Source: Bugula neritina
Taxonomy: Eukaryota; Bryozoa; Gymnolaemata; Cheilostomatida; Bugulidae
Reading direction: 5' to 3'
Length of the DNA: 64,000 nucleotides
Assembly (NCBI GenBank): GCA_964035545.1
Contig: OZ037767.1
Location: 10,530,207 to 10,594,206 of the forward strand
Part shown: positions 53,501-63,972 of the stretch, one piece after another
Numbering within the stretch: position 1 is the first letter of the stretch
How the letters are laid out: each line of letters starts with the position of its first letter
Translations under genes and position numbers: made by a program
Notes under the pieces: generated by a model
Seen by the model: only the letters and a program-made list of their open reading frames with translations
Database searches by the model: none
Told to the model about the DNA's origin: nothing

Positions 53501-56500
53501 AGCTGCTTGTGAACCGTTTTGACTAAATATCTCTCAAATCCTAACAGCAAGACTGGTTCAACGGTATCAGCTGTTATATAAATAAACATTTCAGTGAATA
53601 AATTAAATTTTTTGCACATATAAACTTATACAAAACCAATGTTAAACGCAGACTTGAGAAGTAATACAGCTTATTAGGCAGGAGAAAATTTTTGGTGAAT
53701 TGTTGATTTTTAATTTAATTACAGCTCAGATCAGCTATACTGAAATCTTTCGCTATCTTTAGCAAACTAAATGAGAATTGAGACCTTATAAAACCATGCA
53801 GCTTCTTTTTTTTGTAACTTTATTGAGGAAACCAATAAACTAGCAAAGTAGATAGCCAGGAATATTTCATAAAAATGCAGACTCTATGCCATAGATTATG
53901 AGACCTCACCTACACTGTATCTCCACACTTTATAGATGATGTCATTTAACCTGGTTTCCTTAGTGAGAACATTAATGTGGGAGGATATAACCCCGTCATA
54001 GCAAGCATCAACTATCTCACATTGCTGGTTACATACTAAGCTGATGTTGACCGGCTCTAAGACAAGTCTCTCTCCACTAAGAGCTAAATACACAACAGGA
54101 AGTAGTTGAGGTGTAAGGGGAAACTGATTATGCTTGATGTAGAATGGAGTGAATAAAGTATGAAACTGTAATTAAAAAAAATTAGATAACTGCTACACTA
54201 AATGGCTGCGATTTTTGTATTCATACATAGTCCAGAAAGACAACTACTGACCGAGTTTATAAGATGAAACATGCTCACTTACCCTGTACTGGATAGTAGA
54301 CTGTGTTTTTAGCAAATACTATAATGCGAGGCTCTGAGTTGTAATACCTGCTATCAACCTTGAGTTTTTCTACGCATTCTTTTAATATTACAACAAAAGA
54401 CACTCTGTAGCCCCCACCAATCGTCATCTCAATGAGTCCAACCTACATATTATAGCAATTCAAGTTTCATACTTTTCAATTAAAATAAAACAAAAATTCC
54501 TTTGTTGTATAAAATGTAAAACTAGATTGCCGGATAACAAAGGTGTGAACCTGTGTGTATTCAAATAGCATCAGGAATTGTTTGTCTCTGGAACAAAATA
54601 ACTCTACTCTAGACTTCAATAACAAACCAAAAAGTAAATGTATGTACAGAGTGGAAGCATAATTTACTTACGTTAGTAGCAAATAATACTCTAGAATGTT
54701 CTGTTACAGCTGAATGAATGATAATATCTGTGGGGGGTTTACTAGTATTATTGCACAGGTCCCTTTCTCTTGATATGTCGTTGAAAGAAGGCTATAAAAA
54801 TTCATGAAAAATTCTACGCTTGAGCAGCGATTGAATATAGGTGAATAACTCAGCAACTTACTTTAACAAAATATATACATGCCTATGTTACACTAGCCTA
54901 TGGCATTTATAAATAAAAGAAAGACCAGAGCAGAAAAACATAAAAGAGAAATGTTATAGAAACTGAAAAGAGCAATTTAACTTTTTATATAATGATCGCA
55001 ATTAACTGTGTAATTATAGTTATTTGTATTTATTAGCTCAAGATTCATTTGTCATTATAATGTAGAGAAACAGCTATTAGGCCTCTCACTTTGATAGCAT
55101 AAACTGAGCTCCATTGATTATCACTGAAAAGCACTGTGTCTGTATCCATGGTTAAAATGTTCATCACTGCAAAGCTTGATATCATGGGGAATCTTTGATA
55201 GCCTTCAGATAAGAAATTCACTTTTATTTCATATAATATAATATAATATAATATATATAAACTGATATTTTTCACACGCACGAACACACATCTATATATA
55301 CAATCATAGTATATATATAATTAAGGTTATAACTAGAATAATGTAAATATGTATGTCTGTAGGCCCAAATCAACAACAAATAAAATAAACGAATTAAAAA
55401 CAGAGAGAGTAGAAATGTATTTTAGCTAATTGAAAATACCAAAAAGCTGACTATATATAAATGCTGCTGTAATACTCCCACCTTTATTAACAAGTCCGGC
55501 AGCCACTTTAGCATCAAATGTAACGAGACTACCAAAGTTACAGAAACTCCCACAGAATGGATTGAGAATGAAGTACTCTCTAAAATCATATGAAAATAAA
55601 AAAGGGAATTTTTGTAATTAATGACACTGGAAAGGTTTTGTGAAAAGAAGCAGCGGTTGAAACTGCACCATGATATTGAAAATCACAGACAAAGCCCAGA
55701 CTGCCTAAACGAGACAGTCCTTCTGATGTAGGAGGCAACTCCCACTATGTAAAACCAAACTCCATGCGTCTTAATTTATACTTCAGGGTAATGTTGTCAT
55801 GGTAATAGAAATACATATAATATTACAATTATTATAAATGCTGTGCTTATAAAAGAAACCTGTATGGAGTAGAGAAAAGGGCTTGCGGATATTCTTCCAC
55901 AGAAATCTCAAGGAAAAGATCTCTATCATTGACAGGTAAAGGAGCGACCCAAACAGGTTCACATAATGCCCTGCATGGCTTCGCAGATCCATTGAGTACC
56001 GATGCATCTGTCAAATAGCTCTCAAATTCGTTCTCTACTGAACCTGCAAGTTTCAAAGTGATGAAATATGAACCATTTTCTTCTGTTCTATAAGACATGA
56101 TATGCATCTGTTTATAGAGACCAAATGACTAACAGCAACATTACTTGCACAAACTTAAGAAGGGTGTTACTCTGCTAGCCGCAACACATAGAATATACTG
56201 CCATGACTTCTAAAATTAGAAATACAATGATATTAAGCAGGAAGCACACAAGTGGCCACACAGAGATTAGCATTTTGGCACAGCTTCTTCAGACCACAGA
56301 AAACTTGAGTCCATCTTCTTGAAATTTAAGTGAGTACAAAGCATTATACTGAAACAGAAGCTGCTTTTTCATAAAAATTTATTTTCAATTGCATAAAAAT
56401 CATAAACTAAAAAAAGCTGTGAAAGTTTATTCTTACCAACATGTATCCCTTCTCGCGTCACATGAGAATTACTAACTTTGATATGAACAGCAACATCCTT

Positions 56501-57050
56501 TTGAGCAACTAAAATTGCAGCTTCAGGAGAGTAGACATCATTACAGAAAATACTCAGTTGTATCATATTCCTGTAGCCCACCAGTGCATTCTGTAATGAA
56601 AGCAGTTAGTACCTGTTATTTTTCTTACTGTCATGTAAATGGAAACAAGTTTTCAAATATAAATTTCTATTCAACAATGTTTCAATGAAAGTATATGTGC
56701 TGGATAATTACCCTGGCTAAAAAATATGCAAAGGCTTTCCTATGAAAGAACTTTAGTTTGGTGTTTATTTTGAATTTAGTGTTTCTGACGTTTATCCTCG
56801 TCACCTCTCGTATGACAGCTTTGCCATCAACCTACCACAAAACATAAAAAAAGTAGATTCAAAATTAATAAATGATTCAATTGTATCTAGTTCATAGGTT
56901 GAAGCAAAAAATTTAATGTATACATACCTCCAAAATTTTTGATTGCCATTTGCAAGTTTCCCTAAGAGTTGACAAGTTACCTTTAAATTTACTAATGCCA
57001 AAGCCAATGAAGCACCACCAACACACAATAAGAAGAAATACTTTTTTCAT
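34842..57050 (-). CDS. Giant CatSper beta/gamma-like subunit with helical-repeat and SEC14-GOLD tail, copy B (48 exons)
   Basis: This is the tandem paralogue of the gene at 6467-32851, in the same orientation and exon by exon parallel to it. All 48 exons are present with the same phases. In-frame indels are one codon lost in the exon at 54283-54442 and one gained in each of 52934-53217 and 50719-50949. The only splice change is at the exon starting after 54083: the outer acceptor AG used in A reads AT here, but an internal acceptor 60 nt further in keeps phase and gives about 2413 residues in all. No frameshift or nonsense codon was found, so it looks functional. By eye the exons are roughly 85-93% identical to copy A, while most introns have diverged strongly. 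The gene is shorter overall because it lacks several insertions present in A. An AATAAA (minus strand) lies about 120 bp past the stop. Confidence 0.78.
36298..36600. repeat. CTATAGCAACAATAT minisatellite, copy B
   Basis: Same family as 8305-8460, with additional units near 36545-36600. Confidence 0.75.
39106..46936 (-). other. Copy B cytosolic helical-repeat region
   Basis: Exons: 46794-46936, 46371-46454, 46107-46229, 45637-45768, 45109-45220, 44573-44817, 44120-44305, 43027-43159, 42527-42768, 42267-42427, 41550-41674, 40980-41167, 40499-40634, 39933-40147, 39713-39835, 39106-39309. Every exon has exactly the same length as in copy A, and the roughly 50-residue LY-anchored periodicity is kept. 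This shows selection on helix register since the duplication. Intron 46455-46793 is only 339 bp, against 2653 bp in A. Confidence 0.75.
47051..47189 (-). other. Copy B transmembrane exon
   Basis: The exon encodes the same hydrophobic helix as copy A (TMLVMTTYVILFYFW) followed by KTRYYW, with conservative changes only. Phase and length (139 nt) are identical. Confidence 0.8.
49850..50010. repeat. ATAGTCAT minisatellite, copy B
   Basis: Counterpart of 24405-24595, with a different unit order and number. Confidence 0.8.
55628..55744 (-). other. Ultraconserved 117-nt intron segment, copy B
   Basis: This is the partner of 31433-31549, with the same length, the same bounding AG and GT, and the same in-phase TAG. 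The acceptor here is ATAG; copy A has TCAG at the same point. It is about 97% identical to copy A, higher than the neighbouring coding exon. Confidence 0.5.
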
Positions 57051-57144
57051 GACTAATTACTTCAAAGATGAGTTAAAAGGAGTAACTAAGATAATATTGG
57101 TATTTATCTTCAGTAAAATTCGAATGCTAGTTATAGCGTTACTC

Positions 57145-57171
57145 TTTACGTTACGATTTACATAACGTAAA
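57145..57171. promoter_or_regulatory. 27-bp ACGT palindrome upstream of copy B
   Basis: It has the same layout as at copy A, 95 bp upstream of the ATG. The arm nearer the gene has two changes (TTTACGTTACGA), while the outer arm is identical. The flanking AAAGC and the A/T-rich stretch beyond it are also shared. Confidence 0.5.
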
Positions 57172-58291
57172 GCTTAACACCAAAAGCTGCAATTTGAAAT
57201 TTAAATATTATACCTGTGTAATAAAAAGTTTCAAGTTATAAAACACCTTTGTATAAGCAAAATATGCATGCTACTATCACTGTAAAACCCACAAACAACT
57301 GTGTGTCATGAGCTATGGTACTATAGGGAAACGCCATTTACTTAGCAATTATTTGACTGCTATATTAATATAGTGACTGCTTTATAGCTGGTTTAAAGAG
57401 AACAGCAATGTCAGCTATATCATAACAGTTTTAAATAAAATAGCAACTACGGAACTGCAGTATCATATATTAAAGATAATTTAAACTACAATCATTTTGT
57501 AGGTCCATAACCAAAATTATGGTATGTATCACGTGCATTCTGCTAGTTAGAAGAATCAACGGATTGGTGTCTAGTGGAGTGATATATATTTAATTTATTT
57601 CCTAACGTTCCTTGTAGACCTTACCTATCATGAGACTAAAATACAATTAATTCAAAACATAGAAATGTAAATAATGTCATATAACAGATTAATATGTAAA
57701 ATGACTGAAACAGTTCAAACCAAATGTATGCAAATGTATAACAATGTATAATTAGTCAAATGTATAAATAAGCAATTATGGATCCCAAAAGTTATTACCT
57801 CTTTCCTCCTTTTATGTGAATGTGATAATTAGGTTTAACCTTATCCAAATTCAAAGACAAATTCAGACTGAATACTAATTTTTATAACACTATTTTTTCA
57901 AACTAAGATAGACATCTCATCCTTCCGTTGTTCTTCTGATATTTTGTATACCTACTCAAAGCTAATTATTAGGTTGCTATCAGCTATAAAGCTAGCTTTC
58001 AATATGAATAGCTGTCAAATTACAGCTAAGAAAAACTGCCTTTCTACGTAATTTATACCGTTACTGATTATATGGAATTTACATTGTACCGAGTTATAGT
58101 TAGCCTTCTGTTGGTTTTGAATTTAAACCAGACTATACCTATACTATACATTACTGCATTCAGCCTTAGAAAGAGAACGAGGTACTACTTTTACTATAAC
58201 TACCTATATATTAACTTTTTTTCATTATCTAAAAATTAATGTTTTGACTAATTACATATTACTGTTTTATTTTTGCATATTTTAAATTTTG

Positions 58292-58340
<49 letters not shown>

Positions 58341-58569
58341 TATATATATAAGCATATATATATATAAAAATCTAATATCAGAATATTCATCTCTAAACAT
58401 GCAGTAGCTTCAAGTTTCTGCCTTAGGGGCTAAAACATAAACTGGAATGCCTCAGATTTAGATTCAAATAATGTGGAATATTTATCACTAAACATGCAGT
58501 CTATTTTTACAGAAAAATTAAAACAATTGGAAGCCAACACTTGCATTTTATATTGCTTTTATTTGTGAA
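57172..58569. other. Gap upstream of copy B, no gene
   Basis: AT-rich, with the (TA)n tract. No open frame of note on either strand. Confidence 0.65.
58296..58368. repeat. (TA)n tract
   Basis: About 40 bp of pure TA are followed by interrupted TA repeats, in the gap between copy B and the peptide locus. Confidence 0.85.
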
Positions 58570-58685
58570 ATTTTTAGTTTTACATCAAAAATAATCAGCA
58601 GCATAAGAGAGATGTCTTAAACAAAATATGTAATCAGATAAATACATTTATGTTTTTAACTGAAAGGTGAAAGCCAGGTCAAGGA

Positions 58686-59170
58686 TTATTTGCCTGATGA
58701 TTCTGCACAGCCATAATAATATGTAACTGTACATTTACATTTGCTGTCTGAGAAACTATCGTAATCATAACCCTTTCCTGAACAGAATGTCTTACAGTAG
58801 CTTTTTCCATCACAATCTCCTTATATTGGCACTAAAACTGTTGAAAAAAACAATTCATTTAGAGTACTTTGGCAAAATTAGTAACTTTATTTGTATGATG
58901 GTAAACTTTGTGACAGGGAGACAATGGCGTGCATGGAAGTATAAACATAAATAGTTGCATATGGTGAAGTTTGTAAAACTACATATCATAATAAGACATT
59001 GTGAAAATACAAACTTTGAAGCTAATCTCTGCATTCATTGTATATAAATATTCATTACAAAAATACTTTTTTTTTGATAATTTTGTTATTTCTGCATTAC
59101 AGACTAACTTCAACTTACCCAAGGCGCTGATGACCATACTGACAATCACAATTACACTGAGAATCTTCAT
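58686..59170 (-). pseudogene. Broken inverted copy of the six-cysteine peptide gene
   Basis: Exons 59119-59170 and 58686-58837 keep the same splice sites, signal peptide and cysteine codons as the plus-strand copy. The sixth codon of the second exon region is TAA (58821-58823, complement) where the other copy has TAT, so the product stops before the first cysteine. The poly(A) hexamer is also lost, and a MITE (59653-59967) sits about 30 bp upstream of its TATA box (59613-59621). No frameshift is seen, so inactivation looks recent. A sequencing error at one base is the alternative. Confidence 0.7.
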
Positions 59171-59652
59171 GTTGTTTCAGTTTCTATAATATTATAGGTA
59201 AATAAATGAATGCTGATTAATATGCATATACATGTAGAAGAAAATCAGCTTTAAAATAAAACACAATACCTTTGATCTAGAAATATTTAATTAAAACTAG
59301 AGAGTACCATATGTATATTTTTTTATATTAGTATTGGCCGTAACATTTGTTGTGATTATACACATGATAGTATGCAATTCATAATGTATTTTGCTGCCAT
59401 AATTATATACGAAACATATGACTATAGATATTTCTTCAAAAACGTTCTAACAAAATAATAATATATTAAAACATAATAAACTCACTAGACGCAATAAAAA
59501 CATTTACCCGACTGTTTTAAACAAGCAATATGCATACAGGTGAACTTACCCGTAATTACTATCTGTGTCTGTTGCTTGTCAGAATATGAGCAATAAGAAA
59601 GCTAGCTGAAGCTTTTATATACAATTGGCAGGTTCAGTTTCAACCTTAGTTA

Positions 59653-59967
59653 GCCTTGGGCCACACGGTGCGTATTTTCGCATGCAAAAATTGAAATCAC
59701 AAGTAGCAAAGGTGTCGACTGTAGCGTCAGTAATGCGTGATAAATAAAGCTTTCATTTTTAAATCGCACTCGCTTTCAATAGAACGCAATTTGCTGGAAT
59801 GTAGCACTAAATTAAAGAAATTGGGCTCGCTGAATAGCTACCAGCCAATTAGGTGATGATGACAGAGACGATTCGCACTTATCGCTCAGCATTTTCAACA
59901 GTGGACACCTTTGCTACTTGTGATTTCAATTTTCGCATGCGAAAATACGCACCGTGTGGCCCTAGGC
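59653..59967. mobile_element. PIF/Harbinger-like MITE, 315 bp, TTA target duplication
   Basis: Terminal inverted repeats of about 60 bp begin GCCTTGGGCCACACGGTGCG and end with the near-complement. TTA flanks both sides. The empty site is intact in the right arm near 62925-62945. It lies just upstream of the TATA box of the broken peptide gene. Confidence 0.75.
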
Positions 59968-60313
59968 TTAGTTCGTAGCTTTCAGTTGATTGGTTGAGAA
60001 TTGTTTCAAGTGGCAGAAACTATTATTTTGATATGGAATCTAATACATACAAAACAGTGTTACTTACAAAGAATAATAATTGGTGTGAATAGAAACAGAG
60101 TTGATGCTGAGTAAAACAAGAACATGCTATGGAGTGCTAAATTTTACACTCATTTATGTATCTCATGTTCCCACAAAAACACTATCAGATGTCTATAATA
60201 ACTAGGAGATTATATGTTGTATTATATTCACATGGTGTTTGTAGGACAGGATAGTTGGTGATGAACAAAACAACAATATGCAATACAATTACAGTAAGTA
60301 AGTATAAAAGTTA

Positions 60314-60723
60314 TCCCCTATTCACACTTTGCCGTACTGTACGCCGTAACAGCAAATGTCTGCCATCTTCGATAACATTCAGGCTGAATCGTATACAGGT
60401 ATACTTTGCGGAGTTGATCAAGCGGTGCTTGATTCAAAAAATCCCTATGTGTAGAGTTGATCTGGTACTAAAATTTAAAGAATATTTTCCGCTAGTCAAT
60501 AACGTTTCTATCATATTTTTTGAGAAAAATTGTGCGAAATAATTTGTGGATAATATCCAAAGGCGTACAAGTCACTGCATATCCAAAGACAAGAATTAGC
60601 TTTATTATGATTGGTCACAGCTCAACGTCATGCGTACTTTTTTCAGTGTGTGAACGCATGTAGACTAAACGTAACAGCGGCGCCATTTTGTTTGTGCTGT
60701 TATGGCTAAGCGTGAATAGAAGG
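60314..60723. mobile_element. MITE, 410 bp, TTA target duplication, spanning a duplication junction
   Basis: The ends are CCCTATTCACACTTTGCC and, complemented, CTTCTATTCACGCTTAGCC, flanked by TTA. Only its outer half (to 60493) is repeated in the right arm (61639-61829), so one end of the inverted duplication falls inside it. Confidence 0.55.
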
Positions 60724-61638
60724 TTACAGTGTTTGGCTACCTACAAAATCTCAATAATAATGATTAACAACACACTGCTGGTTACGAAAATGAAGTTCAA
60801 ACAGATAGAAAACAGCTAACATTAGGGGTGTACATATTACCGTACCACAATGTATAACTTGGGTTACTCAGGCTTATAGCTACATCCAATAAAACACACA
60901 TAGTGACATTGCTCTAGAATGTTTTGTAAAATATAGATAATATGTTTAATGTGCAGCTGTGTGCTTTTGCAAAATTTGAATTATGAAATTAGGATTCCGT
61001 ACCTTAATCAAATGACAAAGAATGATCAATCAAACAAGTTTGTGATAATTATATCTCAATCTGTATCAATATTTAACAATATAGGAGAATTGATATTTAA
61101 TACTGACAATAAAAACAATCTAATGGTGTTTCTATATTCAGCTACTACAATATATTAAATAACACTTCAAATTCATTTACCAGAGTTATTCTTATTACAA
61201 TCACATTACCCATTTTTGATGACTAGATCATATTCTACTGTAGATATATTTTTTCATTTACTGCCAAATTACTTCTGAAAACCGAATATCACTAAAACGC
61301 AAGAACTTTATCACTTAGTAATTAGGGTCAGAATTAAAAACCTTTTATTGTTTAATAAAAATGTAAACTGATAAATGTTGTTCATTGTTTAACACAATAA
61401 TGAGTATATAGTTAGATATTACATCTCTTTCAGAACATTCAAGGCTACCATGATGATGAGTTTGAACAACTAAAGGTTGTTCTGTGATGCTACTTAATGC
61501 AGGTTTTAATCTCTGATGCTTGCTGTTTGCAACTCGCCTCTTTTCATCAGATTTTTGCATATACTAATAAATTTTGTTTAAGTTGCTTTACATGAATGAA
61601 TACTGCATGTATATTTCATTTTCTGTTGTTTTACTTTC
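60724..61638. other. Spacer of the inverted duplication, no gene
   Basis: AT-rich sequence with short unremarkable open frames only. Confidence 0.6.
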
Positions 61639-61854
61639 AGCGGAAAATATTCTTTGATTTTTAGTACCAGATCAACTCTACGCAATAGGAGCCTCACGAA
61701 ATTTTTTGAATCAAGCACTGCTTGATCAACTCCGCAAAGTATACATGTATACGATTCAGCCTGAATGTTATCAAAGATGGCAGACATTTGCTGTTACGGC
61801 GTACAGTAGGGCAAAGTGTGAATAGGGGATAACTTTTATACTTACTTACTGTAA

Positions 61855-62593
61855 TGGGGCTGCCACACTACAGTCGAAACGCAACTGTGAACGCCTCTGT
61901 GATGTCACAACTGTCTGATATCTGAACGCAACTGTCAGTTTTTCGCGATGCGATGAAAGTTCGACATGTCAACTTCAGCGATCAGCCTATCACTGACTGG
62001 CCAGGTAAGCCCTGATTGGTCAAGTGCTTTCACTTATTTTACCTGCTACTATAAGCCAGCATTATTATTTGAGTTGGTTCTTCGAAAATTATATTATTTT
62101 ACTTTTAAAATAATTAGGATGAAGTTATGTATGAAAATCTTAATAAATTATGAAAATAACTATTTATTAGATAAATTTTGCTGAACTTTATCTGCATATT
62201 TATTTTTTGTAATTTGGTTGACTTTTATTAGCGTATTTAGTTCTTTAGGCTAGTGGATGAGCTAATAAAGTTAAATAAAGCTAGTAATTTTGAATAATTG
62301 AAGCTGGTAAATTAAAATACAATTGTCTAGTAAATCTTATTAAATTGTGCCAGTAAATCTCAATAAATCGCGCTAAATTTGATTGTTGGTTACTGCGGAT
62401 ACTGCAGAAACTGAGTTATGGCATTCCTATTGGTTAAAAGTTTACTACCGGGCTGGAGACAGTTAGCGTTCATCGTTTGTAGTGTGAACTGTAGTGTGAC
62501 CAGCAAAAAGTAGGACAAGAACGTTGAATGTATGCCCGAGCAGCTCCAAAATAGCTGCCACAGTCGAGTTTCGACGGTAGTGTGTCATGGGCA
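61855..62593. mobile_element. PIF/Harbinger-like MITE, 739 bp, TAA target duplication
   Basis: The ends are imperfect inverted repeats (TGGGGCTGCCACACTAC against TGCCCATGACACACTAC when the right end is complemented), followed by a GTCGAAAC block. TAA flanks both sides. The other duplication arm has the uninterrupted site (ACTGTAATTGTATTGC, complement near 60290), which fixes the boundaries exactly. No coding sequence is seen. TWA duplications are typical of PIF/Harbinger elements. Confidence 0.75.
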
Positions 62594-62966
62594 TAATTGT
62601 ATTGCATATTGTTGTTTTATTCATCACCAGCTATTCTGTTCATGACATCTCTACAAACACCATGCGAATATAATACAACATATAATCTCTTAGTTATTAT
62701 AGAGATTTGGGAGTGTTTTTGTGGAAATATGAGATACATAAATGAGTGTACTATTTAGCACTCCATAGCATGTTCTTGTTTTACTCATCATTCACTCTTA
62801 TGTCTACAATATTTCTACTTACATTAATTATTATGTTTGTAAGTAACACTGTTTTGTATGTATAAGACTCCATATCAAAATAATAGTTTCTGCCACTTGG
62901 AACAGTTCTCAACCAATCAACTGAAAGCTACGAACTAACTAAGGTTGAAACTGAACCTGCAAATTG

Positions 62967-62975
62967 TATATAAAA
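62967..62975 (+). promoter_or_regulatory. TATA box of the peptide gene
   Basis: TATATAAAA lies about 70 bp upstream of the 5' non-coding exon donor (63038). The same box is kept in the inverted copy at 59613-59621. Confidence 0.6.
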
Positions 62976-63416
62976 GCTTCAGCTAGCTTTCTTATTGCTC
63001 ATATTCTGACAAGTAACAGACACAGATAGTAACTACAGGTAAGTTCACCTGTACGCATATTGCTTGTTTAAAACAGTCGGGTAAATGTTTTTATAGCGTC
63101 TAGTGAGTTTATCATGTTTCAATATATTAATATTTTGTTAGAACGTTTTTGAAGAAATAGTTTTAGTCATATGTTTCGTATATAACTATGGCAGCAAGAT
63201 ACATTATGTATTGCTTACTATCATGTGTATAATCACAACAAATGTTACAGACAATACTAATAAAAAAAATTATATGGTACTCTTTAGTTTTAATTAAATG
63301 TTTCTAGATCAAAGATATTGTGTTTTATTTTAAAGCTGATTTTCTTCTACATGCATATGTATATTAATCAGCATCTATATAATATTTACCTATAATATTA
63401 TAGAAACTGAATCAAC

Positions 63417-63897
63417 ATGAAGATTCTCAGTGTAATTGTGATTGTCAGTATGGTCATCAGCGCACTGGGTAAGTTAAACTTAGTTTGTAATGCAGAAATA
63501 ACAAAATTATCAAAAAATTAGTTTTGTAATGAATATTTATATACAATGAATGCAGAGATTAGCCTCAAATTTTGTATTTCCACAATGTTTTATCATATTA
63601 TGTAGTTTCACAAACTTTACCGTATGCAACTCTTTACGTTACTTCCATGCACGGCATTGTCTCCCTGTCGCAAAGTTTACCATCATACAAATAAAGTTAC
63701 TAACTTTGCCAAAGTACTCTAACTGAATTGTTCTTGTTTCAACAGTTTTAGTGCCAATATATGGAGATTGTGATGGAAAAAGCTACTGTAAGACATTCTG
63801 TTCAGGAAAGGGTTATGATTACGATAGCTTCTCAGACAGCAAATGTAAATGTACAGTTACATATTATTATGGCTGTGCAGAATCATCAGGCAAATAA
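63417..63897 (+). CDS. Small secreted six-cysteine peptide, intact copy
   Basis: Coding exons 63417-63468 and 63746-63897 join in phase 1 to give 67 residues. The first exon encodes a hydrophobic signal peptide (MKILSVIVIVSMVISAL). The mature part has six cysteines spaced C-x5-C-x3-C-x14-C-x1-C-x7-C and is rich in Tyr, Asp, Ser and Lys. CxxxC and CxC pairs recall CS-alpha-beta peptides (defensins and related effectors), but here a cysteine follows the CxC pair, so the pattern is not the standard one. I cannot assign a family or activity; an antimicrobial or other secreted effector role is a guess. An upstream non-coding exon ends at a donor after 63038, and the ATG exon begins at 63404. A TATA box lies at 62967 and AATAAA at 63967. 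A broken inverted copy is at 58686-59170. Confidence 0.7.
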
Positions 63898-63966
63898 TCC
63901 TTGACCTGGCTTTCACCTTTCAGTTAAAAACATAAATGTATTTATCTGATTACATTTGTTTAAGAC

Positions 63967-63972
63967 AATAAA
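63967..63972 (+). terminator. Poly(A) signal of the peptide gene
   Basis: AATAAA lies 70 bp past the stop codon. The matching position in the inverted copy (near 58610) has changed and lacks the hexamer. Confidence 0.6.

Larger units (their letters stand above)
47277..57050 (-). other. Copy B ectodomain exons
   Basis: Exons: 56928-57050, 56712-56831, 56437-56590, 55860-56043, 55482-55579, 55090-55202, 54672-54791, 54283-54442, 53910-54083 (internal acceptor), 53481-53570, 52934-53217, 52552-52717, 52109-52211, 51254-51353, 50719-50949, 50021-50150, 49303-49415, 49049-49180, 48568-48721, 48073-48232, 47599-47796, 47277-47373. It starts with MKKVFLLIVCWWC, a better signal-peptide core than in copy A. 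The GCPP, KVVGGG, FSAEEIRLYN and PTTNC blocks are all kept. The extracellular cysteines I compared are conserved, apart from a few in the first exons. Confidence 0.7.
58570..60493. repeat. Left arm of large inverted duplication
   Basis: It matches the reverse complement of 61639-64000 over its whole length apart from MITE insertions in each arm. It contains the broken peptide gene, its promoter and about 0.9 kb of upstream sequence. The right-arm boundary may lie beyond the window end. Confidence 0.8.

Noticed and set aside
61578-61787. 69-codon minus-strand frame, also seen on the plus strand at 60255-60542
   Set aside because: Both lie in the repeated half of the MITE at 60314-60723 and encode nothing recognisable.
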